From Demequina sp. TMPB413 (GTDB lineage: Bacteria > Actinomycetota > Actinomycetes > Actinomycetales > Demequinaceae), in NCBI RefSeq assembly GCF_020447105.2, contig NZ_CP096184.1:186001-250000 (forward strand): a DNA stretch of 64,000 bases. The letters run 5' to 3'. Position 1 is the stretch's first letter. Every line of letters begins with the position of its first letter. The notes beneath the pieces are model-generated. The model was not told where the DNA came from. It saw nothing but the letters and a program-made list of their open reading frames with translations, and searched no databases. The position numbers and the translations under genes were made by a program. Below, in pieces: positions 9,167-19,100 of the stretch.

Positions 9167-10087
9167 GTGACTACGTGGGCGCTTGGCGAGCCATTGCTCG
9201 TGGACCGCGCGGCCGAACGCCGCGAGCGGGTGGATCTCGACACGCTCGACGCGGTGGTGGTGCGGGACAGCTCCGTACTCGCCATGGACGGGCGATTGAC
9301 GATTCTCGAGCCTTCCGAGCAGCCGCAGGCCCTGCTACGCGTCTACCTCGGCGTCGACGCAGGGCGGGAGCTCGCGGCCCTCGTCCCGGCGGAGTCGTCC
9401 TTTGGAACCGAGACGGACGGCATCGGTGGGGAGGCGATGACGCCCCTGCGCGAGCTGCTGGGTCAGCTCGCGGCGCGTGGAGCGGAAGGGCACCGCGATC
9501 GCGAACTCGCCGCGACAGCAGTCGCTGTGACCACGTGGCACGCCAATCATCCGCGTTGCGCAGTGTGCGGTGAAGAGACTAAGCCCATCAAGGGTGGCTG
9601 GGTGCGCTATTGCGAGCGTGACCAGAAAGAGCACTATCCGCGGACGGATCCGGCGGTCATTGTCGCCATCACCGATTCAGAGGATCGACTGCTTCTTGCA
9701 CACGCTTCGTACTGGTCGCCTCGCAGGTTCTCCCACCTCGCGGGCTATGTGGAGCCGGGGGAGAGCCTCGAGCAGGCGGTTCACCGCGAGGTGTTCGAGG
9801 AGTCGCAGTTGGTGCTTCAGGACCTGAGGTACGTGGGATCCCAATCGTGGCCCTTCCCGACATCGATCATGGTCGGGTTCACGGCCACCGCGACGTCCGC
9901 CGACTTCGTGCTTGACCAGGACGAGATCAGTGAGGCGATGTTCGTTGCCAGGGAGGAGTTGCCAGGACTTGTCAGGGACGGGACGATCATCCTCGCGCCG
10001 CACGGCTCGATCGCTCGCCGCATGCTCGAAGACTGGTACGGCGGACCGCTCGCTGATGCCCAGCGCGCTGCCAAGGCCGACATCTAG
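9167..10087 (+). CDS. nudC: NudC-type NAD(H) diphosphatase (Nudix)
   Basis: Hydrolyses NAD(H) to NMN(H) and AMP, and in this family can remove NAD caps from RNA. The 306-residue protein has a variable N-terminal half, a zinc-ribbon-like segment near residue 130 (HPRCAVCGEE, later RYCERD), the Nudix box GYVEPGESLEQAVHREVFEE, and then the NudC signature SQSWPFPTS. Only three ribbon cysteines are visible: the fourth position is Asp, so zinc binding may be altered or use a nearby His/Asp. GTG 9167 follows a TAGCGT -10 by 6 nt, suggesting a leaderless transcript. It sits between adnAB and uvrD2, as in M. tuberculosis. Confidence 0.92.
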   Translation: MTTWALGEPLLVDRAAERRERVDLDTLDAVVVRDSSVLAMDGRLTILEPSEQPQALLRVYLGVDAGRELAALVPAESSFGTETDGIGGEAMTPLRELLGQLAARGAEGHRDRELAATAVAVTTWHANHPRCAVCGEETKPIKGGWVRYCERDQKEHYPRTDPAVIVAITDSEDRLLLAHASYWSPRRFSHLAGYVEPGESLEQAVHREVFEESQLVLQDLRYVGSQSWPFPTSIMVGFTATATSADFVLDQDEISEAMFVAREELPGLVRDGTIILAPHGSIARRMLEDWYGGPLADAQRAAKADI

Positions 10088-10135
10088 CCCCGTCGCCTGG
10101 GGATAGCGACGTCCGCGTCCGTCCCGCCTGACACA

Positions 10136-12136
10136 ATGGCGCCAATGTCCGCCGACCAGATTCTCGAAGCACTCGATCCCGAGCAACGCGAAGTCGCCAC
10201 CGCCCTCCACGGTCCCGTGTGCGTCCTTGCGGGCGCTGGCACGGGCAAGACCCGCGCCATCACTCATCGCATGGCTTATGGGGTGCGTGTGGGGGCCTTC
10301 AACCCCCAATCAGTGTTGGCCGTGACGTTCACGGCTCGAGCGGCGGGAGAGATGCGGCAGCGGCTTCGTTCCCTCGGAGCCGACGGCATCCAGGCGCGCA
10401 CTTTTCACGCGGCGGCCTTGAGACAACTGAGCTACTTCTGGCCGCAAGTGGTCGGCGGACAATTGCCACAGTTGGTGGACCAGAAGGCGCCGCTGGTGGG
10501 GCGGGCTGCGCGTGCCGCTGGGCTCAGTCCTGACCGGCTGACGGTGCGCGATCTCGCCTCAGAGATTGAATGGGCCAAGGTCTCGCTCGTGGCGGCAGAG
10601 GATTACGCAGCGGTGATCAAGGCCAAGCGGAGGCCAGCGCCAGCCGGCATCGACGCCATGCAGGTCGCCGATGTGATGCGCTCCTACGAAGAGGCGAAGA
10701 CGGATGCGGTGGTGCTCGACTTCGAGGACATCCTGTTACTGCTCGCCGACATCATCGGTCGCCATGCCGAAGTGGGCGATCAGATCAGGCGCCAATACCG
10801 ACACTTTGTTGTCGACGAGTATCAAGACGTCTCGCCTTTGCAGCAATACGTTCTCGACCAATGGCTCGGAGGTCGGCGGGAGTTGTGCGTGGTGGGTGAC
10901 CCCGCCCAGACCATCTACTCGTTTGCGGGGGCATCTCCCGAGCACCTGCTCGGCTTCACTGGTCGCTACGAAGACGCCGCCGTCGTCAGGCTCGTCCGCG
11001 ACTACCGCTCCACTCCGCAAGTGGTCAACCTCGCCAATGGGCTCATGGCGCATCGGGGCAATTCGACGGCAGGACTTGAACTCGTATCGCAGCGACCGTC
11101 GGGCCCTGGGGTCGGCTTTCACGCGTATGCCGACGACGTCGCCGAGGCCGCCGCGGTGGCCGACAGGATCGAGGCGCTCGTGTCGTCAGGAGTGGCGGCC
11201 AGGGAGATCGCCGTCCTCTATCGCACGAACAGTCAGTCGGAAGAGATCGAAGATGCGCTGGCTCACAGGGGGATCGGATATTTAGTGCGGGGAGGCCAGC
11301 GATTCTTCGCCCGCGAGGAAGTGCGCAAGGCGCTCGTGCTGTTGCGTGGCGCGGCCGTCGCCGCATCGGATGACCCGCTCGGCGCGCAAGTGCGCGAAGC
11401 CATCACTGACGCTGGCTGGTCCGAGCAGCCGCCGGCCGCGCGGGGCGCCGTGCGGGAACGCTGGGACGCGCTCCAAGCGCTCGTCGAACTCGCCGACAAC
11501 TTCGATGTCGACGCGGTAGCAGGCACCGGCGAGCCAGCCACTTTGCGGGACTTCGTGGAGCACTTGGCCGATCGTGCCTCCGCTCAGCATGCACCTTCCG
11601 TTGACGGCGTGACGTTGACCACGATCCACGCCGCGAAGGGACTCGAATGGGATGCCGTGTTCTTGGTGGGGATGTCCGAGGGGCTCTTGCCGATCTCGAT
11701 GGCTGAGACCGATGAGGCGATCGAGGAGGAACGGCGGCTCTTGTACGTGGGGATCACCCGAGCAAGGGAGCACCTGCACGTGAGTTTTGCGCGTTCGCGC
11801 AAGGAGGGCGGGCGGGCTACCCGCAAGCGCACCCGCTTCTTGGAGAAGTGGTGGCCGGATGCGGGTGCGAGTGCGCAGCGGCGGGTCCCTCGCGCTGCCG
11901 CACACGATCTCGATGCCGATGAGGCGAAGCTGTTTGAGGCGCTCAAGGCCTGGCGCTTGGAGCTTGCGCAGGCCACGTCCAAGCCCGCGTTTACCGTGCT
12001 GGTCGACTCCTCACTCGTTGCCATCGCGAGAAACCGGCCTCAGACGCTGGGCGAACTCGCGAAGGTGCACGGCGTTGGTGCCTCCAAGCTCGAGCGCTAC
12101 GGCGCCGACATCTTGAGACTCGTCGCGGCCCACTGA
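10136..12136 (+). CDS. uvrD2: UvrD2-type superfamily 1 DNA helicase with HRDC domain
   Basis: A 3'-5' SF1 helicase of 666 residues. The motor has Walker A GAGTGKTR, Walker B VVDEYQDV, GDPAQTIYSFAG and IHAAKGLEWD. The last 75 or so residues are an HRDC domain (LVAIARNRPQTLGELAKVHG). Between motor and HRDC, mycobacterial UvrD2 carries a tetracysteine zinc motif; here that linker (RFLEKWWPDAGASAQRRVPR) has no cysteine, and the whole protein has only two, both in the motor. The start is weakly marked: ATG 10136 or the in-frame ATG 10145. Position beside nudC and adnAB supports uvrD2 rather than uvrD1/pcrA. Confidence 0.9.
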   Translation: MAPMSADQILEALDPEQREVATALHGPVCVLAGAGTGKTRAITHRMAYGVRVGAFNPQSVLAVTFTARAAGEMRQRLRSLGADGIQARTFHAAALRQLSYFWPQVVGGQLPQLVDQKAPLVGRAARAAGLSPDRLTVRDLASEIEWAKVSLVAAEDYAAVIKAKRRPAPAGIDAMQVADVMRSYEEAKTDAVVLDFEDILLLLADIIGRHAEVGDQIRRQYRHFVVDEYQDVSPLQQYVLDQWLGGRRELCVVGDPAQTIYSFAGASPEHLLGFTGRYEDAAVVRLVRDYRSTPQVVNLANGLMAHRGNSTAGLELVSQRPSGPGVGFHAYADDVAEAAAVADRIEALVSSGVAAREIAVLYRTNSQSEEIEDALAHRGIGYLVRGGQRFFAREEVRKALVLLRGAAVAASDDPLGAQVREAITDAGWSEQPPAARGAVRERWDALQALVELADNFDVDAVAGTGEPATLRDFVEHLADRASAQHAPSVDGVTLTTIHAAKGLEWDAVFLVGMSEGLLPISMAETDEAIEEERRLLYVGITRAREHLHVSFARSRKEGGRATRKRTRFLEKWWPDAGASAQRRVPRAAAHDLDADEAKLFEALKAWRLELAQATSKPAFTVLVDSSLVAIARNRPQTLGELAKVHGVGASKLERYGADILRLVAAH

Positions 12137-12162
12137 CGGCCCGGCACACGGAGCGTTCGGCG

Positions 12163-13152
12163 TCACGACGCGCCGTGCATCCTGGCCCTCCTGGCAGCCA
12201 ACTCGTCGCCGACGGGGCCCGTTGCACCGCAACCACAATCGGGCTGGGCGGGGGCAGGCGTGGGCACGGGTGGCCGACCGCTGTCGATCGTCCACACTGT
12301 GTTCAGCCACTCAGCGGCTGGCGCCGCTTCGCCACCAGCAAGCAACGAGGGTCCGAGCGCGTCGGCTCCGGCGTCGGGGTCGCGTGTCGAACGCCACCAC
12401 TCCAGTGCGGCCACGGAGAGCGCGACGATCTGCGCCGTTGCGTCCGCTGCGCACTGGGGGCGCGTGCGACGTGCGGTGAGTTGGAGCGCGAGTTCCGGCC
12501 ACAGGGGATCAGCGGCCGAACGCGCGAGCCCTACGCACGTCCCGCACGCGCCCTTGCCTGGGATGACGAGGGGGCCGATCCTCGCGCCGTGTTCGTCGGT
12601 CGTGACATAGAGGTGCGGGATGTCCCCTGCCATGAGCGGCACGGCGGCTTCGATGAGAGGGGCGCCATGCGCCACGATCACCGCGACGTCGAAGTGCGAC
12701 GGCCCGGAATGCACGTCGGAATGGGGCAGCAGGCGCCTGATCGTGTCCGCTGCGGCTGCCTGCCTGGTGGCGGCAAGCGAACCAGGATCATAGGTTCCCC
12801 GCGGCGTCTCGACCGCCCTGCCAACGTCGTTCACCGTGACGGACCAGCCCGCTCGCGCAAGGTTCAGGCCGATGCCGCAGCCGATCGGGCCGCCATCGTT
12901 GAGAGTCGCCCTGGGAGGCTCCTTCGCTCCGTGCGCGGAGTGCTGATCGAGCAAACCTGCCGCCGCGAGTCGCTCGATAAGTGGGGCGCATCGCGCGCGT
13001 TCGAGCGGGGTGGTCGCCGCCGCACTGTCGAGTCGTTCGAGGAACCTGCGTTCATGGACAGTGGGGTCGATCACCACGAGCGGGTCTCGTGATCCCACCT
13101 GGATCGAGTGTTCTCCCCGAGTAAGCACGTGTGCGCCCGGGATCAGTCTCAT
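12163..13152 (-). CDS. ThiF/cyclodehydratase-like (TOMM leader-binding-like) protein
   Basis: A 329-residue protein resembling the E1-like/ThiF fold proteins named after azol(in)e cyclodehydratases. The N-terminal 100 residues read as a RiPP-recognition-like winged region. A Rossmann-type core starts at GGPIGCGIGLNLARAGWSV, and a later segment IPGKGACGTCVGL followed by DPLWPELALQL is typical of the family. No YcaO, dehydrogenase or precursor peptide lies nearby, so it is an orphan. A homologue near uvrD2 in many actinobacteria suggests a conserved housekeeping role. The C-terminus is Pro-rich with a CGCG pair. The adenylating residues of true E1 enzymes are not evident. No function is assigned. 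Confidence 0.7.
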   Translation of the reverse strand: MRLIPGAHVLTRGEHSIQVGSRDPLVVIDPTVHERRFLERLDSAAATTPLERARCAPLIERLAAAGLLDQHSAHGAKEPPRATLNDGGPIGCGIGLNLARAGWSVTVNDVGRAVETPRGTYDPGSLAATRQAAAADTIRRLLPHSDVHSGPSHFDVAVIVAHGAPLIEAAVPLMAGDIPHLYVTTDEHGARIGPLVIPGKGACGTCVGLARSAADPLWPELALQLTARRTRPQCAADATAQIVALSVAALEWWRSTRDPDAGADALGPSLLAGGEAAPAAEWLNTVWTIDSGRPPVPTPAPAQPDCGCGATGPVGDELAARRARMHGAS

Positions 13153-13242
13153 GGTGCGAGGGTCTCACCGTGGCCCACCAAAGCGGGCGCTATCCACAGG
13201 CTTGACGACGTGGCACTCCGAGAACCGTGGCCGGGTACGACG

Positions 13243-13274
13243 AAGGCCGGGCGTCCGCGAGGACACCCGGCCTT
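13243..13274 (-). terminator. Strong hairpin terminator after the DUF5679 gene
   Basis: The arms AAGGCCGGGCGTCC and GGACACCCGGCCTT form a 14-bp stem with one mismatch or wobble and loop GCGA. It starts 18 nt past the stop of the short zinc-ribbon gene on the minus strand and lies before the ThiF-like gene. There is no T-run, which is usual in high-GC actinobacteria. Confidence 0.7.
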
Positions 13275-13292
13275 GACGTCAGTTGGCGCGAG

Positions 13293-13451
13293 CTACGCCT
13301 TGCCGAGGATGCGGTTCAGCTTGGTTCCGCACTCGGGGCAGGTGGCCTTGGCCATGCGGCGCCCGTTCTCGGAAACGACCACGTCGCCCTCGGTGGTGCG
13401 CTTGGCCTTGCACTTCACGCAGTAGAACTCGCCCTGGTACTTGTCGGCCAT
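13293..13451 (-). CDS. Small zinc-ribbon protein (DUF5679 family)
   Basis: A 52-residue protein starting MADKYQGEFYCVKCKAK and ending CPECGTKLNRILGKA. Two CxxC pairs, at residues 11/14 and 38/41, make a compact zinc ribbon. The start is well supported: ATG 13451 is preceded by AAGGAG at 7-8 nt. It is flanked by a strong terminator, so it is probably its own transcription unit. The function of the family is unknown; size, basic charge and zinc ribbon would fit RNA or ribosome binding, which is only an inference. Confidence 0.85.
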   Translation of the reverse strand: MADKYQGEFYCVKCKAKRTTEGDVVVSENGRRMAKATCPECGTKLNRILGKA

Positions 13452-13491
13452 GAGCCTTCTCCTTCTTGCTGGTGTGCGGCGTGTGCCGCTG

Positions 13492-13507
13492 GCCCCCAGT
13501 CGGGGGC
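13492..13507. terminator. Short GC hairpin between the zincin-like gene and DUF5679
   Basis: GCCCCC and GGGGGC pair around AGTC. It lies 43 nt past the stop of the minus-strand zincin-like gene and 40 nt before the DUF5679 start. It may terminate the former or shape the leader of the latter. Confidence 0.4.
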
Positions 13508-13549
13508 TCCGGTTGCGTCAAGCGTAGACGCGGTAGCCGACAATACCCG

Positions 13550-14926
13550 CTAAGCACCGCTCGCCGTGTCGGATTTCCCTTCGTCGCCCTCGTCTGGGCC
13601 CTCCCAGGTCCCGCTCAGCAGCGCCTCGATCTCCTTGTCGAAGTCGTCCGAGCGCTCCTCGCTCGTCGCCTGTTCAACCCATGCCCGCCAGTCGGCGAGA
13701 GCCTCTGCCTCTGGAAGCAAGTCAGGGTGGCGCCACAACGCGTCGCGCGCCGACGTCCCCAGTCGGTTCGTCAGCGCCGACCACATGTCGGCCGCGTCGC
13801 GCAAGCGTCGCGGCCGCAGCGTCAGGCCGAGCAAGGCGGAGAAGGTGTCTTCCGCTGGTCCGCCAGCCGCGCGCCTGCGCCGCATCATTTCCCTTAACTG
13901 CCCCAACGCTGGCAAGTGCGGTGCGGCGGCGCGCGCCGTGACTTCGTCAACCCACCCTTCGATGAGTGCCAGCCAGGTCTCAATCGACTCGAGCGTCGTC
14001 GCCTGCTCTGCGGTCGGAGTGGGAGCGAAGATTCCCGTGGTGAGCGCCTTCTGCAAGGCGGCAGGATCGCCCATGCCAGCCTCGCGCACGGCATTGTCGA
14101 GCGCGTCGATGTCGACGGTCACTCCGCGCGCATAGCGTTCAATAGCGGCGTGAAGCTGCCCTGGCAACCAGGGTGCCGACGCGAAGAGACGCACGTGCGC
14201 CGCCTCCCTCAAGGCGAGGAAGAGCCTCACATCGGCGAGCTCGATGTCGAGGCCCTCGGCGAATTGCTCGACCTGTTGAGGGACGAGCGCCACCCGCGGC
14301 TCAGCGAGGAGCGGAATCCCAAGGTCGGTGGCACCAAAGGCCTCGCGGGCCATCGCGCCCGCCGCTTGGCCCATGTGCATTCCGCACACTGTCGGGCTCA
14401 CCGACCCGAGGAGGCCTTGGGCCTGAGGTCCGTCGAGTATTCCAGAGTCATCGCGCAACACTCCGCCGAGCGCAAGAGAGACAGAAGAAGCGACGGGCCC
14501 CGCGAGGAATCGCCAGGTGGGCAACGTCGCCTCGACCCACTCGGCGCGGCTCCACACCGCTGGCTGCGCTCGCGAAGGATCGAAATCGGTCGCGGCGTCC
14601 AGCCACAACTCGGCCTGGCTCACGGTCGAGCGGTACTCCCGCGCTTGAGCCGCTGTCACCACAGGGTCGCCGCCTTGAGCCGCCACGCCGCGTGCCACGT
14701 CATGCGCGAGAGTCCAATTGACGTCTTCGCCTTGCGACTGGCTCATGAGCGCGCGGATCTGCCCCAGCATGTGGTCCATCATTCCCGGGGCATTGGCCAT
14801 GCCAGAGGCTTGAGCGAGGGCAGAAGGATCCATGCCCATCTGACGCATCTGGTCGAGAGCCTCTTCGGCGTCGTCCCCAAAGAGCTCCCTGAGCAGCTTC
14901 ATCCACTGCTCTTCTGCGTCCGCCAT
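13550..14926 (-). CDS. Zincin-like putative hydrolase (DUF2342/TIGR03624)
   Basis: A 458-residue protein of the actinobacterial family listed as a putative hydrolase with a zincin-like fold, once linked to coenzyme F420 phylogenetic distribution. The motif LALREAAHVRLF near the middle corresponds to the family's degenerate HExxH-like helix. The N-terminus is Met-rich (EEALDQMRQMGMDPSALAQA), and there is no signal peptide, so it is probably cytosolic. ATG 14926 is chosen over 14941 because GAGGAG lies 5-6 nt upstream. It diverges from a membrane PDZ protease, the pairing also seen in M. tuberculosis. Whether it is an active protease is unknown. Confidence 0.8.
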   Translation of the reverse strand: MADAEEQWMKLLRELFGDDAEEALDQMRQMGMDPSALAQASGMANAPGMMDHMLGQIRALMSQSQGEDVNWTLAHDVARGVAAQGGDPVVTAAQAREYRSTVSQAELWLDAATDFDPSRAQPAVWSRAEWVEATLPTWRFLAGPVASSVSLALGGVLRDDSGILDGPQAQGLLGSVSPTVCGMHMGQAAGAMAREAFGATDLGIPLLAEPRVALVPQQVEQFAEGLDIELADVRLFLALREAAHVRLFASAPWLPGQLHAAIERYARGVTVDIDALDNAVREAGMGDPAALQKALTTGIFAPTPTAEQATTLESIETWLALIEGWVDEVTARAAAPHLPALGQLREMMRRRRAAGGPAEDTFSALLGLTLRPRRLRDAADMWSALTNRLGTSARDALWRHPDLLPEAEALADWRAWVEQATSEERSDDFDKEIEALLSGTWEGPDEGDEGKSDTASGA

Positions 14927-15002
14927 CTCGTCTCCTCGCATCGGCGCCCCCGCTGTTCACCACGGTAACGAACGGGAAGGCCGATTGGGGCATCCGTTCG
15001 CT

Positions 15003-16127
15003 ATGGGCAATGATGGTCTTGTGGTTGAGCCGACAAATGACGTATACCTCTCGCTGTCAGAACAGCCCCCGTCGCGGCGCGCGAACGTCATGGCGGCGAC
15101 AGGTCTGACCGCGTCGCTGCTGATTGCCGTCCTGACGGTGGTCCCCGCTCAGTACGCGATCGAGGGCCCCGGCCCCACTTTTGACACCCTTGCCACGGTC
15201 GACGACGTGCCTCTCGTGCAGATCGTGGGCGCTGAGACGTACGACGCCACGGGCCAGTTGCGCTTGACCACGGTCTCCGTGTCGAACGCGAGCAATCAAC
15301 GCTTCACGATGGGCGCCGTCATCCAGGCCTACTTCTCGTCTCAGAAGTCGGTCCAGCCGGTCGAGGCAGTGCTGGGAACGCCAGAGGATCAAGAGCAGCA
15401 AGACGAGCGCAGCGCCCAGCAGTGGATCACGTCCCAGGAGTCGGCGACCGTCTCGGCGCTATCGGCGCTAGGGAACGAGGTTCCGGCCACGATCACCGTC
15501 GTGGAGGTTCTCGAAGAGTCGAACGCGAACGGTGCGCTGGAAGTAGGCGACCAGTTGATCGCTGGAGGCGACGAAGAGTTCGTGACCTACACAGACCTCT
15601 CCGACTACATCGAAGACCGTGAGCCTGGCGATCCTGTGACCATCACCGTGCTGCGCGACGGTCAGGAACAGACCGAGACGTTCGAACTGATCGAGGTGGA
15701 TGGGCAGCCGCGCCTGGGGATCACCGTCGATCCTCAGTTCTCGCCGTCGATCGACGTGACTGTCGCGATCGACAGGGTGGGTGGCCCGAGTGCAGGCCTG
15801 ATGTTCGCGCTCGCGATCATGGACCAACTCACCGAAGTCGATGAGCTCGACGGGGCACGAGTCGCGGGCACAGGCGTGATCGATGTGGACGGCCAGGTGT
15901 ACCCGATCGGCGGCATTACCCACAAGATGTACGGTGCCCGCGCGGCCGGAGCCGACTACTTCTTGGCTCCGGTGGAAAATTGCCAGGAGGTCGTGGGGCA
16001 CATTCCGGCGGGTCTTGACGTTTACGCCGTAGACACCCTGGACGACGCCTATGCCGCGATCGTGGCGATCGGCCAGGATGACACTTCGACGCTGCAGCAG
16101 TGCAGCACTGACAACACCAACGAATGA
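15003..16127 (+). CDS. Membrane-anchored PDZ and Lon-like serine protease (YlbL-like)
   Basis: A surface-facing protease of 374 residues. One N-terminal membrane helix (TGLTASLLIAVLTVVPAQYA) is followed by a PDZ domain (VVEVLEESNANGALEVGDQLIAGG, with VTITVLRDGQ) and a C-terminal Lon-type proteolytic domain. The Ser-Lys dyad is visible: Ser263 in GGPSAGLMFALA and Lys308 in GGITHKMYGARAAGADYF, 45 residues apart as in Lon. ATG 15003 is chosen; TTG 14985 and GTG 15021 are possible because no clear ribosome site is seen. UPF0182 follows 9 nt downstream, so the two are probably co-transcribed. YlbL relatives cleave membrane regulators; the target here is unknown. Confidence 0.88.
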   Translation: MGNDGLVVEPTNDVYLSLSEQPPSRRANVMAATGLTASLLIAVLTVVPAQYAIEGPGPTFDTLATVDDVPLVQIVGAETYDATGQLRLTTVSVSNASNQRFTMGAVIQAYFSSQKSVQPVEAVLGTPEDQEQQDERSAQQWITSQESATVSALSALGNEVPATITVVEVLEESNANGALEVGDQLIAGGDEEFVTYTDLSDYIEDREPGDPVTITVLRDGQEQTETFELIEVDGQPRLGITVDPQFSPSIDVTVAIDRVGGPSAGLMFALAIMDQLTEVDELDGARVAGTGVIDVDGQVYPIGGITHKMYGARAAGADYFLAPVENCQEVVGHIPAGLDVYAVDTLDDAYAAIVAIGQDDTSTLQQCSTDNTNE

Positions 16128-16136
16128 GGATCTCCC

Positions 16137-19100
16137 GTGAGTTTTGACGAGGACCGCCCCACCCCGCGCAACCGGCCAGTTGCTGTTCCCAGGCGTCGCT
16201 CGCCGATGGCGATCGCCATCGGCGCGATGGCGGTGCTCGCCGTGCTGACGGTCGCGCTCGCCAATGTCTGGACAGAGGCGGCCTGGTACGACCAGGTGGG
16301 CTACTTCGGCGTGTGGCGCACCCAGTGGATCGCGCGCATTGTGCTCTTCGCGGGCGCGGCGATCGTTGCGGGGGCCGCGGTGTGGGGCTCCTTGCGGTGG
16401 GCCAAGTCGGTGCGGCCGGCGCTGACGGCGGCACGCAACACGCCGCTTGATCAGTACCGGGAGCAGATCCGCCCGATCGAGCGCGTCGTGACCCTGGTGT
16501 TGCCACTGTTGGTGGGGCTCATCGCCGGTGGCGCCGTCGCCTCCAGGTGGGACCAGGTGCTGGCATTCCTGAACCGGTCGTCGTTCGGCTACGACGACCC
16601 CCAGTTCGGCCTCGACGCGTCGTTCTACGTGTTCACGCTTCCTGTGTTGCGACTCGTCGTCGGCTTTGTGCTCGCGATCGTGATCGTGTGCACCATCCTC
16701 GCGGCGTTCGTGCACCTGCTGTACGGCGGCATTTCCGGCGGCGGGCGCATGTTCGTCGCGAGCAAGGGAGCCCGCACCCAGTTGGGCATCCTCGGCTTCA
16801 TCGTCATGCTCGCCATCGCCGCCAACTACGTGCTTGACCGCTTCTCCTTGGTGCTGAACCAGGGCGAACGTTTCTCCGGCGCGAGCTACACGGACGTCAA
16901 CGCCATCTTGCCCGCAAGGTCGATCCTTGCCGGTATCGCGGTGCTGGTGGCGGTGATGTTCCTGCTGGTGATCTGGCGAGGCGACTGGCGTATCCCCGCC
17001 ACCGGCGTCGGCCTCATGGCCCTGTCTGCCATTGTCATCGGCGGCGTGTACCCCGCGATCGTGCAGAACTTCCAGGTGGACCCGAACGCGCAGGAGTACG
17101 AGGCGCCCTATATCCAGCGCGATATCGATGCGACGCTCTACGCGTATGGCCTCGACGACGTGGACGTCACGCAATACGAGGCGCAGACAGAGGCCGATGC
17201 CGATGCGTTGCGCGCCGACGCCGACACGACCGCCCAGATCCGCCTGCTCGACCCCAACGTGGTGGCCCCCACGTTCCAGCAACTGCAGCAGAACAAGCAG
17301 TACTACTCGTTCCCCGAGACGCTCACTGTCGATCGCTACCGCGTGGGCGACGAGATTCGCGACACCGTCATCGCGGTCCGCCAACTCAACCTCGATGGCT
17401 TGAGTCAAGAGAACCGCTCGTGGGTCAACGACACCACGGTGTTCACGCACGGATTCGGCGTGGTGGCCGCTTATGGCAACAAGGTCACCACCGACGGCCG
17501 CCCGCAGTTCTACCAGTCGGGTATCCCCTCCGTTGGCGAGCTCGGCACCTATGAGCCGCGCATCTACTTTGGTACTTCCGTTCCCACGTACTCGATCGTG
17601 GGCGCTCCAGAGGGCAGCGATCCATGGGAGCTTGACTTCCCTGACGACGACGCTGGGGGCCAGGTCAACAACACGTACGACGGCGATGGCGGGCCAAGCA
17701 TCGGCAATACCTTCGCCAAGTTGATGTACGCCCTCAAGTTTGGTGAGCAGCAGATTCTGTTCTCCGACCGCGTGACCGAGGAGTCGCAGATTCTGTACTA
17801 CCGCGACCCGATCGAGCGCGTCGCACGCGTTGCTCCCTACCTTGACCTCGACAGCACCACCTATCCCGCTGTGGTGGATGGGCGGGTCGTGTGGATCGTG
17901 GATGGTTACACGTCAACCAACGACTTCCCGTACGCGGCGAGCATCTCGTCGACCGACGTCTTTGCGGGCACGGACCCCCTCAATCCCGCGGTGCTGAACT
18001 ACGTGCGCAACTCCGTCAAGGCGACGGTTGATGCGTACGACGGCACCGTCACCTTGTATGCCTGGGACCCTGAAGACCCGCTCTTGAAGACGTGGCAAAA
18101 GGTGTTCCCGTCCACGCTCGTGCCGTACTCGGAGATGAGTGCCGACCTCATGAGCCACATGCGCTATCCCGAGGACCTGTTCTCGATCCAGCGCTACCAG
18201 CTCACCCGGTATCACGTGTCGGATGCGGCGGAGTTCTACTCCGGACAGGACTTCTGGGCGAACCCTGCCGACCCCACGGCGGAGACGCGATTGCAGCCTC
18301 CCTACTACCTCACCCTGCAAATGCCAGGGCAGGACGATCCCGCGTTCTCCTTGACGTCGACGTTCATCCCTGGAGGTAACTCCGATCGTCAGGTGCTGAC
18401 CGGCTTCGTTGCCGTCAACTCCGAGACGGGTGATCAGCCAGGTGTGAAACACCCGGACTACGGACAATTCCGCCTGCTGGAGTTGCCGCGCGACGCGACG
18501 GTTTCCGGTCCTGGCCAAGTCCAGAACCAGTTCCGCTCGGACCCAGAGGCACAGAACGTCCTGAACCTGCTGCGCCAGGGTGAGACTGACGTGATCAACG
18601 GCAACCTGCTGACGTTGCCGGTGGGTGGCGGACTCCTGTACGTGCAGCCGGTGTACGTGCGTTCGTCTCAGGGAACCCAGTTCCCCCTGTTGCAGAAGGT
18701 GTTCGTGTCCTTCGGCGATGAGGTGGGCTTCGCTGACACGCTCTCGGGCGCGCTTGACCAGGTCTTCGGCTCCGGCGCCACCGACGACATCCCCGACCCG
18801 ACGGATCCGGTCGATGGTCAGGACCCTGACGAGCCGGCAGAGCCTGACGAGCCCACCGAGCCAGCGGAGCCAGTGGACCCCGACGCGAGCGCCGCGAGGG
18901 CCGACTTGCGCACCGCGCTCGCCGATGCTCAGCAGGCACTTCTTGACGGTCAGGATGCCCTCACGGAAGGCGACTTTGCCGCCTACGGCGAGGCTCAAGC
19001 GGCGCTGGCAGAGGCTCTTGGTCGTGCGGCCCAGGCGGAGGCGGCCCTCGACGCGGCAACCGAGGCCGACGCTGGGGTACCGGCGGACGGCGAGTCGGAC

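Noticed and set aside
15468-17450. A 660-codon open frame on the minus strand
   Set aside because: It is antisense to the PDZ protease and UPF0182 and His/Arg/Asp-rich with no domain. It arises from high-GC codon bias opposite real genes.
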